The notes under the pieces were generated by a model. That model was given only the letters and a program-made list of their open reading frames with translations, was not told the origin of the DNA and did not search any database. A stretch of 64,000 bases of DNA, taken from assembly GCF_013415845.1 (NCBI RefSeq), contig NZ_CP058907.1, forward strand, positions 1,302,001 through 1,366,000, read 5' to 3'. This document shows, in pieces, positions 44,286-51,974 of the stretch. The position numbers and the translations under genes were made by a program. Every line of letters begins with the position of its first letter. The stretch's first letter is position 1. The stretch comes from Rhodopseudomonas palustris. Lineage in GTDB: Bacteria; Pseudomonadota; Alphaproteobacteria; Rhizobiales; Xanthobacteraceae.

Positions 44286-45154
44286 ACGACTACGTGCTGC
44301 ACGAGGCGCCCGGGCGCGGCCGCAGCCAATGGCTGCTGTCGGCGGCCGCGATCGTCATGGCGCATTTCGGGCTGATCGCCGCTGCGGTCGCCTGGTATCA
44401 ACAGGCTCCGTCACCAGGCGTGGTGATGCCGGCGATCCTGGTCGACATGGCGCCGGCCTCCGCGGCGCCCGCACTGCAGCCGCAGGATCTCGCGCCGGGA
44501 CCTGAGATGCAGGAAGCGCCCAAGCCACAGGATGAGGCGAAACAGCCGCCGCCGTCACCGGCTCTTGAACCTCCGCAGCAACTCGCGGCACAGCCGCCAG
44601 AGCCCCTCGCGCCAGTGGTGCCGGAATCGGAAGTCGTACTGCCGCAACCGCCCGCTGCGGTCGAACCTTTGCGGCGTGACGACGCCAAGCCGAAGCGGGA
44701 GGAGATCAGGCGCGAGCGGGCGAAGCGCGATGATATCAAGCGGGACGAGGCCAAGGCCAAGCCGCATGCGCACCCGCCGGCGCCGCGTACCACGGCGGCG
44801 CCGAAGGCCGAGCGCCAGGCTGCGCTCGCCGCCGCGCCGAGCGCGGGGCAGGCTGCTGCAACCGCTGCGTTGCCTTCGTATCGCGACCGGCTGGCCGCGC
44901 ATCTTGCCCGCTACAAGCAATATCCGTCGGAGTCGCGGGCGGCGCGCGAGCAGGGCACGGCGATGCTGTCGTTCACCGTCGGCCGCGGCGGCCAAGTGCT
45001 CGGCAGCCGGCTGGCCCGCACTTCCGGCCATGCCGCGCTCGACGCCGAGACCATGGCGATGATCCGCCGCGCCCAGCCGCTGCCGCCGTTCCCGAGCGAG
45101 ATCACCCAATCGTCGCTCAGCTTCACCGTGCCGGTGCGATTTTCGCTGCAGTGA
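44282..45154 (+). CDS. tonB: TonB energy-transducing protein
   Basis: This 290-aa protein has one N-terminal membrane anchor (LLSAAAIVMAHFGLIAAAVAW). A long Pro/Glu/Lys-rich linker crosses the periplasm, and a C-terminal TonB domain begins near residue 198 (YRDRLAAHLARYKQYP) with LSFTVGRGGQVLGSRLAR. The linker is rich in basic residues between about 130 and 165. No TonB-dependent receptor or iron gene lies near, so it may be the general TonB for the cell. Confidence 0.92.
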   Translation: MNDYVLHEAPGRGRSQWLLSAAAIVMAHFGLIAAAVAWYQQAPSPGVVMPAILVDMAPASAAPALQPQDLAPGPEMQEAPKPQDEAKQPPPSPALEPPQQLAAQPPEPLAPVVPESEVVLPQPPAAVEPLRRDDAKPKREEIRRERAKRDDIKRDEAKAKPHAHPPAPRTTAAPKAERQAALAAAPSAGQAAATAALPSYRDRLAAHLARYKQYPSESRAAREQGTAMLSFTVGRGGQVLGSRLARTSGHAALDAETMAMIRRAQPLPPFPSEITQSSLSFTVPVRFSLQ

Positions 45155-45162
45155 GTGAGCGC

Positions 45163-45183
45163 GCAGGCCGGCGTCAGGCCTGC
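45163..45183. terminator. Short inverted repeat between tonB and the acyl-CoA synthetase
   Basis: GCAGGCC and GGCCTGC are perfect 7-bp arms around 7 nt in the space between convergent genes, overlapping the stop codon of the minus-strand gene. No T tract is present. Confidence 0.35.
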
Positions 45184-46682
45184 CCGTGCGCTGTCTTCAC
45201 TGCAGCCCGATCGATAGCACCCTTCGCATCCTTCGGCAGCGCCTCGACGAACACCACGTGCTTTGGCTTCTTGTAGCGGGCGATCAGCGATGCGACGAAT
45301 TCGGCGAGGGCGTCTGCGGCGATGCTTTCGCCTGGTTTGCATACGCACACCGCCTTGATCGCTTCGCTCCATTGCGGATCTGGCACGCCGATCACCACCG
45401 CGTCGGCGATCGCTGGATGCTGCTTCAGTGCGCCTTCGACCTCGGCTGGATAGACGTTCTCGCCGCCGGTCTTGATCAGCTCCTTTTCGGGCGCGCGGCC
45501 GGCGTAGAACAAATAACCGTCGGCATCGAATCGGCCCATGTCCCCGGTATGGTGCCAGCCGTTGCGGAACGCATGCTGGGTGGCGGCCGCATTGTTCCAG
45601 TAGCCTTTGAATACGGTCGGGCCGCGCAGCACGATCTCGCCGACTTCGCCCGGCGGCAGCGGGCGATCTTCCGCATCGACCACCGCGACGGTGCGCCAGA
45701 ACAGGGGGCGCCCGGCGGATTTCGGCCGGTCACGATAGGGCGCAAAAGTTGAGAGCCCCGAGGTTTCTGATTGGCCGAACGTTGCCCAGAACGTCGCATT
45801 GGGGCAGGTGGCCTCGAACCGCTCGATCGTCTCCGGCGTGTCGAGCCCGGTCACGGCGCGCAGGCTGGCCAGCTGCGCCGGCTCGGCCTGATCGAGAATG
45901 TTGCCGAGCATCGGCGCGAACTCGGCCATCACCGTCACCCTGTGAGCTTCGATGTCGCGCGCCGCCTGCGGCGGGTCGAACTTTGCGGCGATCACGCTCG
46001 CGCCGCCGGCCTGCTGCAGGGTCAGCATCAGGCCGAGCCCGGTGACGTGAAACAGCGGCAGCATGCCGAGATTGACGTCGGCTTCGGTCAGTCGCCATGC
46101 GTCGACCAGCGAGCTTTGCGCGATCAAGAGATTGCCCTGCGAGATCAGCGCGCCGCGCGGCCGGCCGCCGACCGCGGCGGTGTGGATGATGACGAAGCCG
46201 TCGGCAGCGCCGAACTCCGGGGCGCTGAACGGCGTGTCCGAGGCGAGATCCTTGAACGGCGCAAACGGTCCGCTACCGTCGCCGATCGCGTAGGCTTTCT
46301 TGACGCCGCCGAGCGAAGGCAGCACCCCGGCAACGATGTCGCGATAATCGGTGCCGGCCACCACCACGCTGGGCGCGCCGTCGCCGAGCACGAAGGCGAT
46401 CTCGTCGGCGTTGAGCCGATAGTTTACGGGCAGCAGGATCGCGCCGATCAACGCCACCGCGCCGATCAGCTCGATCATCTCGATGCAATTCTGCGACAGA
46501 ATCGCCACCCGGTCGCCGGTGTGCACGCCGTCGCGGAGCAGGCCGCTGGCCAGCCGCTCGGCCCGTGCCAGATAGTCGCGGTGGGTGAGGTGGACGCCAT
46601 CGACCATGAAAGCCGTGCGATCGGGAAACAGCGCCGCGTTGCGGCGATAGACGTCGGCTAGCGTGAAGTCGTGAAGCGCCAT
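45174..46682 (-). CDS. AMP-dependent acyl-CoA synthetase with degenerate motifs
   Basis: This 502-aa protein has the acyl-CoA synthetase fold and length. It contains GFVIIHTAAVGGRPRGALIS in place of the canonical P-loop, ATFGQSETSG as the adenine motif, GDMGRFDADGYLFYAGR and IKTGGENVYPAEVE. The C-terminal motif reads LPKDAKGAIDR, so A489 stands where the catalytic lysine of TGKI motifs is expected, and K487 lies two residues earlier. The start at 46682 (second of two tandem ATGs) best fits the GGGGGG site. It probably serves the acyl-CoA dehydrogenase/hydratase genes nearby, which are also on the minus strand but separated by exbBD-tonB. Confidence 0.87.
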   Translation of the reverse strand: MALHDFTLADVYRRNAALFPDRTAFMVDGVHLTHRDYLARAERLASGLLRDGVHTGDRVAILSQNCIEMIELIGAVALIGAILLPVNYRLNADEIAFVLGDGAPSVVVAGTDYRDIVAGVLPSLGGVKKAYAIGDGSGPFAPFKDLASDTPFSAPEFGAADGFVIIHTAAVGGRPRGALISQGNLLIAQSSLVDAWRLTEADVNLGMLPLFHVTGLGLMLTLQQAGGASVIAAKFDPPQAARDIEAHRVTVMAEFAPMLGNILDQAEPAQLASLRAVTGLDTPETIERFEATCPNATFWATFGQSETSGLSTFAPYRDRPKSAGRPLFWRTVAVVDAEDRPLPPGEVGEIVLRGPTVFKGYWNNAAATQHAFRNGWHHTGDMGRFDADGYLFYAGRAPEKELIKTGGENVYPAEVEGALKQHPAIADAVVIGVPDPQWSEAIKAVCVCKPGESIAADALAEFVASLIARYKKPKHVVFVEALPKDAKGAIDRAAVKTAHGQA

Positions 46683-47019
46683 CATGTCCCCCCTGGTACA
46701 GCCGAGGTCGCATGGTGCGGTCGGCCTGGATTGTTGTGCCGGCCGGTTCAGCCGGCCGTTCGCGCCTTGCTTTGTAGCGAACATCTTCATGCGGCGGAAA
46801 GCACCATCGCGATCTGATCGTCGGCAACCCGACCGCGCTACCGCTCAGGGCGGCCGAGAATCCACCGAAACGTCGGAGGTCAGTCGAATTTTAGTGGCCT
46901 GCGGCCAACCTCCGCTTCTCCTCTTGTTCCCGAATCCCCATTTGAATGAATGCATTGACAAGTGAGGAACAGAGCCGACCCTGTCGAGTTGGGCACCCGG
47001 ACATGCATGGAGGCATTTG
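46683..47019. other. 337-bp divergent region upstream of the stress cluster
   Basis: No gene is seen. It contains an inverted repeat GTTCGC...GCGAAC near 46755 and, close to the DUF3618 gene, a possible EcfG promoter at 46966-46990. Confidence 0.5.
46966..46990 (+). promoter_or_regulatory. Possible EcfG (general stress sigma factor) promoter
   Basis: GGAAC at 46966-46970 and AGTT at 46987-46990 are 16 bp apart, close to the alphaproteobacterial EcfG pattern GGAAC-N16/17-CGTT. It ends about 30 bp upstream of the DUF3618 gene start and precedes genes of a stress type. Confidence 0.4.
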
Positions 47020-48207
47020 ATGGCCAACGATACGCGCAGCCTGGAAGAGATTCGCCGCGACACCGAGCGTGCCCGTGCCGGCCTGACCGAGACCGTTGGC
47101 CAGTTGCGTGCCACGGTGACCGACACTGCCAACGACGTGCGCGAGAAATACTCGCCAGCCGCGATCAAGGCGGAGGTCAACAACTACATCAAATCGCGCG
47201 GTGAAGACCTCGCCGACGGCGTGCGCGACTCGATCCGCAACAACCCCGTGCAAGCGGTCGCGGTGGGCGCCACGTTGGCGTATCCGCTGTGGAAGATCGT
47301 GCGGGCGATTCCGACGCCGGTGCTGATGATCGGGGCGGGCCTGTATCTCGCCGGCACCCGGTCCGGCACAGAACTTACGCAGCGTGCCTCCGATGCGGCG
47401 CGTGACCTCGCCGGAGATCTCGAGCGCCGTGCCCGCGATTTCTCTGCCGATGCCGCCGATAGCGCGATCGCAGCTCGGGAATACGCCTCCGGCGCGATTG
47501 ATGCCGCGGGGGAAGTCGTGGCGAGCCGCGCAGACCAATTCCGTCAGGCGGCGACGGCCACCGCGGCTGATCTTAAGCACAAGGGACAGGACCTCGGCCG
47601 CAGCGTGTCCGAAAGTAGTGACGAGTTGCGTCGCCGTGCCAGTGCGGCTGGTGAAGCGTTTGCTGGCGAGGCCGACCAGCTCGCGGCGCGCGGCGCAGGA
47701 CTCGCCGGCATGGTCGTAGACACGGTCCGCGACGCGGCCGAACAGGTCCGCGATCGCGCCGGGGATGCGGCGACCAAGATGCGCGAGACGCTTCACGACA
47801 CCCGCGATGCCGGGATGGATGCGGCGTCCCGGCTGCGCGATCAGGCGACCGATTTCGGCAACCGCGCCACCAAGACCGCTAGGCAGACCTTGACCGATCA
47901 TCCGCTGCTGGTGGCGGGCGCAGGTCTGCTAATTGGTGGACTGATTGCAAGCGCCTTCCCGCGCGTTCGCGCCAGTGGCACCCGTGTGGGCCGTCAGGTT
48001 GCTGCGGGGGCTAAGGACATGGTGACGCGTGGCGCCGAAAAGGGGCAGGCCGCCTATCAAGGGGCAGCTCAGGAAGCGGAGAAACAGGGATTGACTGGTG
48101 AAGATCTCGCCGAGAACGTTCGCGATCTCGGCCAGCGCGTCCGCAAGGTCGCCGAGGCTGCTGTCACATCATTCGAGGCGTCGTCGCCCTCGCAGAACAA
48201 ACATTGA
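47020..48207 (+). CDS. DUF3618 membrane protein with long amphipathic helical repeats
   Basis: This 395-aa protein starts with the DUF3618 motif (RSLEEIRRDTERARAGLTETV) and has a hydrophobic hairpin at about 88-110. A very long Ala/Arg/Asp/Glu-rich region of repeated helices follows (DAARDLAGDLERRARD and many similar units). A second membrane segment near 300 (LLVAGAGLLIGGLIASAF) precedes the tail. The repeats look like LEA or apolipoprotein helices that lie along membranes. The ATG at 47020 has GGAGG 6 nt upstream. It heads a + strand run of envelope/stress genes. Confidence 0.82.
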   Translation: MANDTRSLEEIRRDTERARAGLTETVGQLRATVTDTANDVREKYSPAAIKAEVNNYIKSRGEDLADGVRDSIRNNPVQAVAVGATLAYPLWKIVRAIPTPVLMIGAGLYLAGTRSGTELTQRASDAARDLAGDLERRARDFSADAADSAIAAREYASGAIDAAGEVVASRADQFRQAATATAADLKHKGQDLGRSVSESSDELRRRASAAGEAFAGEADQLAARGAGLAGMVVDTVRDAAEQVRDRAGDAATKMRETLHDTRDAGMDAASRLRDQATDFGNRATKTARQTLTDHPLLVAGAGLLIGGLIASAFPRVRASGTRVGRQVAAGAKDMVTRGAEKGQAAYQGAAQEAEKQGLTGEDLAENVRDLGQRVRKVAEAAVTSFEASSPSQNKH

Positions 48208-48222
48208 TCGGAGACATCGGAC

Positions 48223-48828
48223 ATGGCTGAGCAGATCGTCAAGAATCCCGGCGCGACCGGCGGCAGCAATGGCGGTCGCCAGCAGCAGCCCCCTAAATCC
48301 CCCAAGAAGGATGCGCAGGAGCTTTCGGGTGAGTTTGGACAAAGCGGTGAGCACGAGCGTGACCTGAAGGAGCGGATCGTCGGCCTCGCAAGCGACTCGG
48401 CAGATGCAGCGCGCGCCAAGGCGGAAGAGTTCGCCGAAACGGCCAAGGAATTCGCGGCCGAGGCCGGCGAATCGCTGAAGCGCCGCGCCTATGAAGAGAA
48501 GCAGGCGGGCGCCGACTACGTCGCCAACATCGCCGACGCCATCCGTCGCGCTTCGCGCGAGTTCGACAATGATCTGCCGATCGCCGGGGTTTACATGCGC
48601 AAGGCCGCGTCCAAGGTCGAGGACATCTCCGACACCGTGCAGCGCGGTGATCTGTCTGACCTCGTCCACGGCGTCCAGGATTTTGCGCGTCGCCAGCCCA
48701 CCGTGTTCCTCGGCCTCGCCGTCCTGGCCGGCTTCGGTGCCGTGCGGTTCTTGAAGAGCTCAACGGGACGCGACAGCCGCGTCGTCGATGCCGAGCCCAA
48801 CCGAGGTTCTGACGATGACAACGCCTAA
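48223..48828 (+). CDS. Nutrient-deprivation-type helical membrane protein
   Basis: This 201-aa protein has a Gln/Pro/Lys-rich start, a helical Ala/Glu/Lys stretch (DSADAARAKAEEFAETAKEF) and one hydrophobic segment near the C-terminus (TVFLGLAVLAGFGAVRFL). It resembles proteins annotated as nutrient-deprivation-induced in Bradyrhizobium relatives, a name that comes from homology only. It starts 15 bp after the DUF3618 gene and overlaps the next gene by 14 bp. Confidence 0.75.
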   Translation: MAEQIVKNPGATGGSNGGRQQQPPKSPKKDAQELSGEFGQSGEHERDLKERIVGLASDSADAARAKAEEFAETAKEFAAEAGESLKRRAYEEKQAGADYVANIADAIRRASREFDNDLPIAGVYMRKAASKVEDISDTVQRGDLSDLVHGVQDFARRQPTVFLGLAVLAGFGAVRFLKSSTGRDSRVVDAEPNRGSDDDNA

Positions 48829-49207
48829 TAATCGTTCGATCCCGGATTTGGTGGGCGACGCATTTACCCAGTTCGCCAAGCTGGTCAGCAACGAATTCGA
48901 TCTGGCCCGCGCCGAGATTTCGGAGAAGTTCGGCCAGATCGGCCGCGCCGCGGCGATGATAGGGGCCGGTGCGGTGATCCTGATCCCCGGCCTCATTCTT
49001 CTCCTGATGGCCGCGGTGGCGGCCCTGGTCGAGCATGGGTTTTCACAGTCGGTCGCGTATTTGATCGTGGGTGCATGCACCACAGGTCTAGCCGCGGCAC
49101 TGATCGCCTTCGGCGCCAACCGCCTGTCGCCGGAGACGCTGAAGCCGGAAATGACAATCGAGCAATTGCAGCGGGACAAGGAAGCGGCCGGGGAGATGAT
49201 CCGATGA
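48815..49207 (+). CDS. Holin-like (DUF1469) small membrane protein
   Basis: This 130-aa protein has an amphipathic helix with FTQFAKLVSNEFDLARAEISE, then two membrane spans (GAGAVILIPGLILLLMAAVA and SVAYLIVGACTTGLAAALIA). It fits the DUF1469/putative actinobacterial holin-X family. Such genes are usual next to DUF3618 genes in alphaproteobacteria. Despite the holin name nothing phage-like surrounds it. The start at 48815 has GAGG upstream. Confidence 0.82.
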   Translation: MTTPNNRSIPDLVGDAFTQFAKLVSNEFDLARAEISEKFGQIGRAAAMIGAGAVILIPGLILLLMAAVAALVEHGFSQSVAYLIVGACTTGLAAALIAFGANRLSPETLKPEMTIEQLQRDKEAAGEMIR

Positions 49208-49905
49208 CCAAGAAAAATGGTGTGCCGTTCGTCAGCGATCTCGGCGACGCGATGCGGCGCAATCCGGTTTCCACCGCGCTGATCGGCATGGGACTGCTCT
49301 GGCTGTTCACCGGCGACCGCGCGAAAGCGAGCGCGGAGCGTATTGCTCGCGGCACCGGCCTCGACCGCGTGCCGGACGTTGCGTCCGATGCCCTTCACAG
49401 GGTTGGCGAGCGTTTTGCCGACGTCGGCGAGAAATTGTCCGAGGTGCGGGACAGCGCCGCCAACGCAGCCGGCGAGACGGCCCGAATGGCGCGCGATCGA
49501 GGCACCGAAGCTTTCGAGCGTGCGTCCGAGTTCGGCCGGGCGATTCCGGAAGCCGGTGCGGATCTGTACGACAGCGCCAAGACCAAGCTCTCGGATCTGT
49601 TCAACGAGCAACCGCTGCTGCTCGGCGCGATCGGTGTCGCGATCGGTGCTGGCATTGCGGCGTCGTTGCCGGCGACCGAGACCGAGCGCGAACTATTCGG
49701 CGACACCAGCGACGAGATGATGACGCAAGCACGCGGCTACGCGGAGCGGGCGAGCAGCATGGCGCGTGACGTTGCCGGTGCGGCGGCCGATGAAGCCCGT
49801 CGTCAAGGGCTGACGCCGGAGGCCGCGATGGCTGCGGTTCGTGAGGTCGGCGAGAAAGCCAAGCGGGTCGTGGAAGTCGCTGATGACAATGTCCGCCTGG
49901 AGTGA
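49204..49905 (+). CDS. Second DUF3618-like membrane protein
   Basis: This 233-aa protein starts in an ATGA overlap with the holin-like gene. It has an N-terminal hydrophobic stretch (STALIGMGLLWLFTG), Ala/Arg/Glu helical repeats, and a second hydrophobic segment near 139-157 (LLLGAIGVAIGAGIAASL). A tail with DEMMTQARGYAERASSMARD resembles the end of the 395-aa protein at 47.0 kb, which suggests an old duplication or shared partner. Confidence 0.78.
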   Translation: MTKKNGVPFVSDLGDAMRRNPVSTALIGMGLLWLFTGDRAKASAERIARGTGLDRVPDVASDALHRVGERFADVGEKLSEVRDSAANAAGETARMARDRGTEAFERASEFGRAIPEAGADLYDSAKTKLSDLFNEQPLLLGAIGVAIGAGIAASLPATETERELFGDTSDEMMTQARGYAERASSMARDVAGAAADEARRQGLTPEAAMAAVREVGEKAKRVVEVADDNVRLE

Positions 49906-49910
49906 TCGCG

Positions 49911-50069
49911 ATGGACAACGACAAGGCGCCTGACGATCGCCCCGGCGATGCGATGAAGAGCGGCACTCGTGAGCCTTGGAAGAAGCCGGGGCAAAGCTCT
50001 CAGGTCGAAGATCAGAACCCGCCCGACAAGCCGGATCTGGAGCGCTGGCACGAAACCGACACGCACTGA
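49911..50069 (+). CDS. Small acidic/basic soluble ORF, 52 aa
   Basis: This short frame encodes MDNDKAPDDRPGDAMKSGTR followed by a Pro/Lys/Asp-rich tail ending ERWHETDTH. It has GGAG 9 nt upstream and begins 5 bp after the preceding stop, with no in-frame overlap of another gene. It is highly charged and probably disordered, like small stress proteins. Coding status is supported by position and ribosome-binding site only. Confidence 0.6.
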   Translation: MDNDKAPDDRPGDAMKSGTREPWKKPGQSSQVEDQNPPDKPDLERWHETDTH

Positions 50070-50097
50070 TTCTTCCAAAGACCTGGCAAGCATCGAG

Positions 50098-51051
50098 ATG
50101 AACGCTGCGGAGCCGAGCGCTGCGCGCCGCGTATGGCGCGCGCCCGAACGCACCTCTCCGGCCGGGCTGCATCGGTTTGCGGATTCGCCGTGGCAGGTGC
50201 TGTGGGCCGAGTGGAAGCCGATCGCCGTCGGCACTTATGGGCGGATCGGCGACGACCGTTTGTTTCTGGTCGCTGCAGGCGTTGTGTTCTATTGGCTGCT
50301 CGCGCTGTTTCCCGCCATCACAGCTCTGGTGTCGTCCTATGCCCTGTTTGCTGACGCGGCCACGATCGGTGACCATTTGGCGCAGCTCTCCTCCATCGTA
50401 CCAGCTGGTACATACTCGGTGATCGAGGAGCAGGTCGGTCGCGTGTTGGCGAACGGCCAGACCAAGCTGGGGTTTGCGTTTCTGATCAGCCTATCGCTGG
50501 CGCTGTGGAGTGCCAACGGCGGGGTCAAGGCGATTATCGCCGCGCTCAACGCGGTGTACGATGTCGAGGAGCAGCGCGGCTTCTTCAAGCTCAATGGATT
50601 TTCGCTGCTGCTCACGCTTGGCGCCCTTGGCGCGGTGCTGGCGGCGATCGGTCTGGTGATCGCTGCGCCGATCGTATTGGCGCGGATTGGGCTCGGTAAC
50701 CTGGTGGCGGTCGCGATCGACTACGGGCGCTGGCCTGTATTGGCGTTGATGACGTTCGGCGGTCTGTCGCTGCTATATCGCACAGCGCCGAACCGGCCGT
50801 CGCCACCGTGGCGTTGGGTGGCGCCCGGTAGCATCGTCGCGACGCTGAGCTGGCTCGCCGGCTCCGCCGCGTTGTCCTATTACCTCGCCAATTTCGCCGA
50901 CTACAACGCCACCTACGGCTCGCTCGGCGCGGCGATCGGCCTGATGATCTGGATGTGGATGACGGCGATCGTCGTGCTTGCCGGCGGCGAGCTTAATGCT
51001 GAGATCGAAGCACGCGCGGGCCGGCTCGGGTGCACGGAGACAAGCAGTTAG
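50098..51051 (+). CDS. YihY/BrkB-family inner membrane protein
   Basis: This 317-aa protein has six hydrophobic segments and the conserved BrkB motifs. RLFLVAAGVVFYWLLALFPA comes first, then LALWSANGGVKAIIAALNAVYDVEE, then a late FADYNATYGSLGAAIGLMIW. The family was once called ribonuclease BN, but that role is not accepted; a transport or envelope role is more likely. The start at 50098 has only a weak GAG site. It ends the + strand stress cluster and overlaps the 3' end of the response regulator by 4 bp. Confidence 0.88.
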   Translation: MNAAEPSAARRVWRAPERTSPAGLHRFADSPWQVLWAEWKPIAVGTYGRIGDDRLFLVAAGVVFYWLLALFPAITALVSSYALFADAATIGDHLAQLSSIVPAGTYSVIEEQVGRVLANGQTKLGFAFLISLSLALWSANGGVKAIIAALNAVYDVEEQRGFFKLNGFSLLLTLGALGAVLAAIGLVIAAPIVLARIGLGNLVAVAIDYGRWPVLALMTFGGLSLLYRTAPNRPSPPWRWVAPGSIVATLSWLAGSAALSYYLANFADYNATYGSLGAAIGLMIWMWMTAIVVLAGGELNAEIEARAGRLGCTETSS

Positions 51052-51974
51052 TCGCGACGGCTTGCATTGGTGGCGATCGCCGCGGCGGCTGTGCGGTTTT
51101 CGACGCCGAGCTTGGCATAGATCTGCTCGAGGTGCTTGTCGACGGTGCGCGGGCTGAGCCCCAGGATCTGCGCGATGTCGCGGTTGGTCTTGCCCTTGCT
51201 GAGCCACGCCAGCACTTCGCTTTCGCGGCTGGTGAGGCCAAACTCGGCGGAGAACTGCGCCGGCGCTTCGGCCGAGGTGTCGCGTCCCAGCCGCAGCAGG
51301 AATTCATTGGGACCGAGCTTGCCCATGTATTGCAGCCGCAACTCGTCGTTGCGCAGCATCGAGGACTTCATCGGCACCTTCGGCTGGGCGAGGCCGGTGT
51401 GCACCTGCTCCAGCCATTCGAGCCACGGCTTCGGCAAGTCGAGCCGCAGGCCGTCCTCCGGCGCGCCGTCGGCGGCGAGCAGCTTCTGCGCCTGCGGTGT
51501 CGCCCACAGCACCTTGCCGAGCCGATCGACCGCGAGCAGGAAACGTCCCGACACATCCAGCGCAGCACGCGCGCTCTGGCTGACGCGGGCATTGTTCAGA
51601 TGCACGCGAATCCGCGCCAGCATCTCCACGATCGCAATCGGCTTGGTGACGTAGTCGACGCCGCCGGCCTCCAGCCCGCGCACGATGTGCTCGGACTCCG
51701 ACAGGCCGGTCATGAAGATCACCGGCACGTCGGATAGTCCCGGGCTGCGCTTCAGCCGCCGGCAGGTTTCGAAGCCGTCCATGCCCGGCATCACCGCATC
51801 GAGCAGGATGATGTCGGGCGTGATCTGTTCGACGATCCGCATCGCTGCGGCGCCGTCGAGCGCGACCATCACGGTCATGCCGGCGCCGTCGAGGGCGTCG
51901 GTCAGCATCCTCAACGTCTCCGGAGAGTCGTCGACGACCAGAGCGATATCGCGCTTCTTCAGGTCATTGTTCAT
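51048..51974 (-). CDS. LuxR-type response regulator with N-terminal receiver domain
   Basis: This 308-aa protein has a receiver domain (residues 10-125) with the phospho-acceptor D59 in ILLDAVMPGMDG, and acidic pair D15/D16. A middle PAS-like segment (FLLAVDRLGKVLWATPQAQK) links it to the LuxR helix-turn-helix at about 240-300 (LTSRESEVLAWLSKGKTNRD, then SPRTVDKHLEQIYAKLG). Its start overlaps the end of the 1122-aa hybrid kinase gene by 11 bp, so the two are a two-component pair. It most likely regulates the divergent urea/amide operon. Confidence 0.92.
   Translation of the reverse strand: MNNDLKKRDIALVVDDSPETLRMLTDALDGAGMTVMVALDGAAAMRIVEQITPDIILLDAVMPGMDGFETCRRLKRSPGLSDVPVIFMTGLSESEHIVRGLEAGGVDYVTKPIAIVEMLARIRVHLNNARVSQSARAALDVSGRFLLAVDRLGKVLWATPQAQKLLAADGAPEDGLRLDLPKPWLEWLEQVHTGLAQPKVPMKSSMLRNDELRLQYMGKLGPNEFLLRLGRDTSAEAPAQFSAEFGLTSRESEVLAWLSKGKTNRDIAQILGLSPRTVDKHLEQIYAKLGVENRTAAAAIATNASRRD

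Noticed and set aside
48815..49207. Prophage signal from the holin-like gene
   Set aside because: No phage structural, integrase or lysis gene is near. The DUF1469 family is common beside DUF3618 stress genes.
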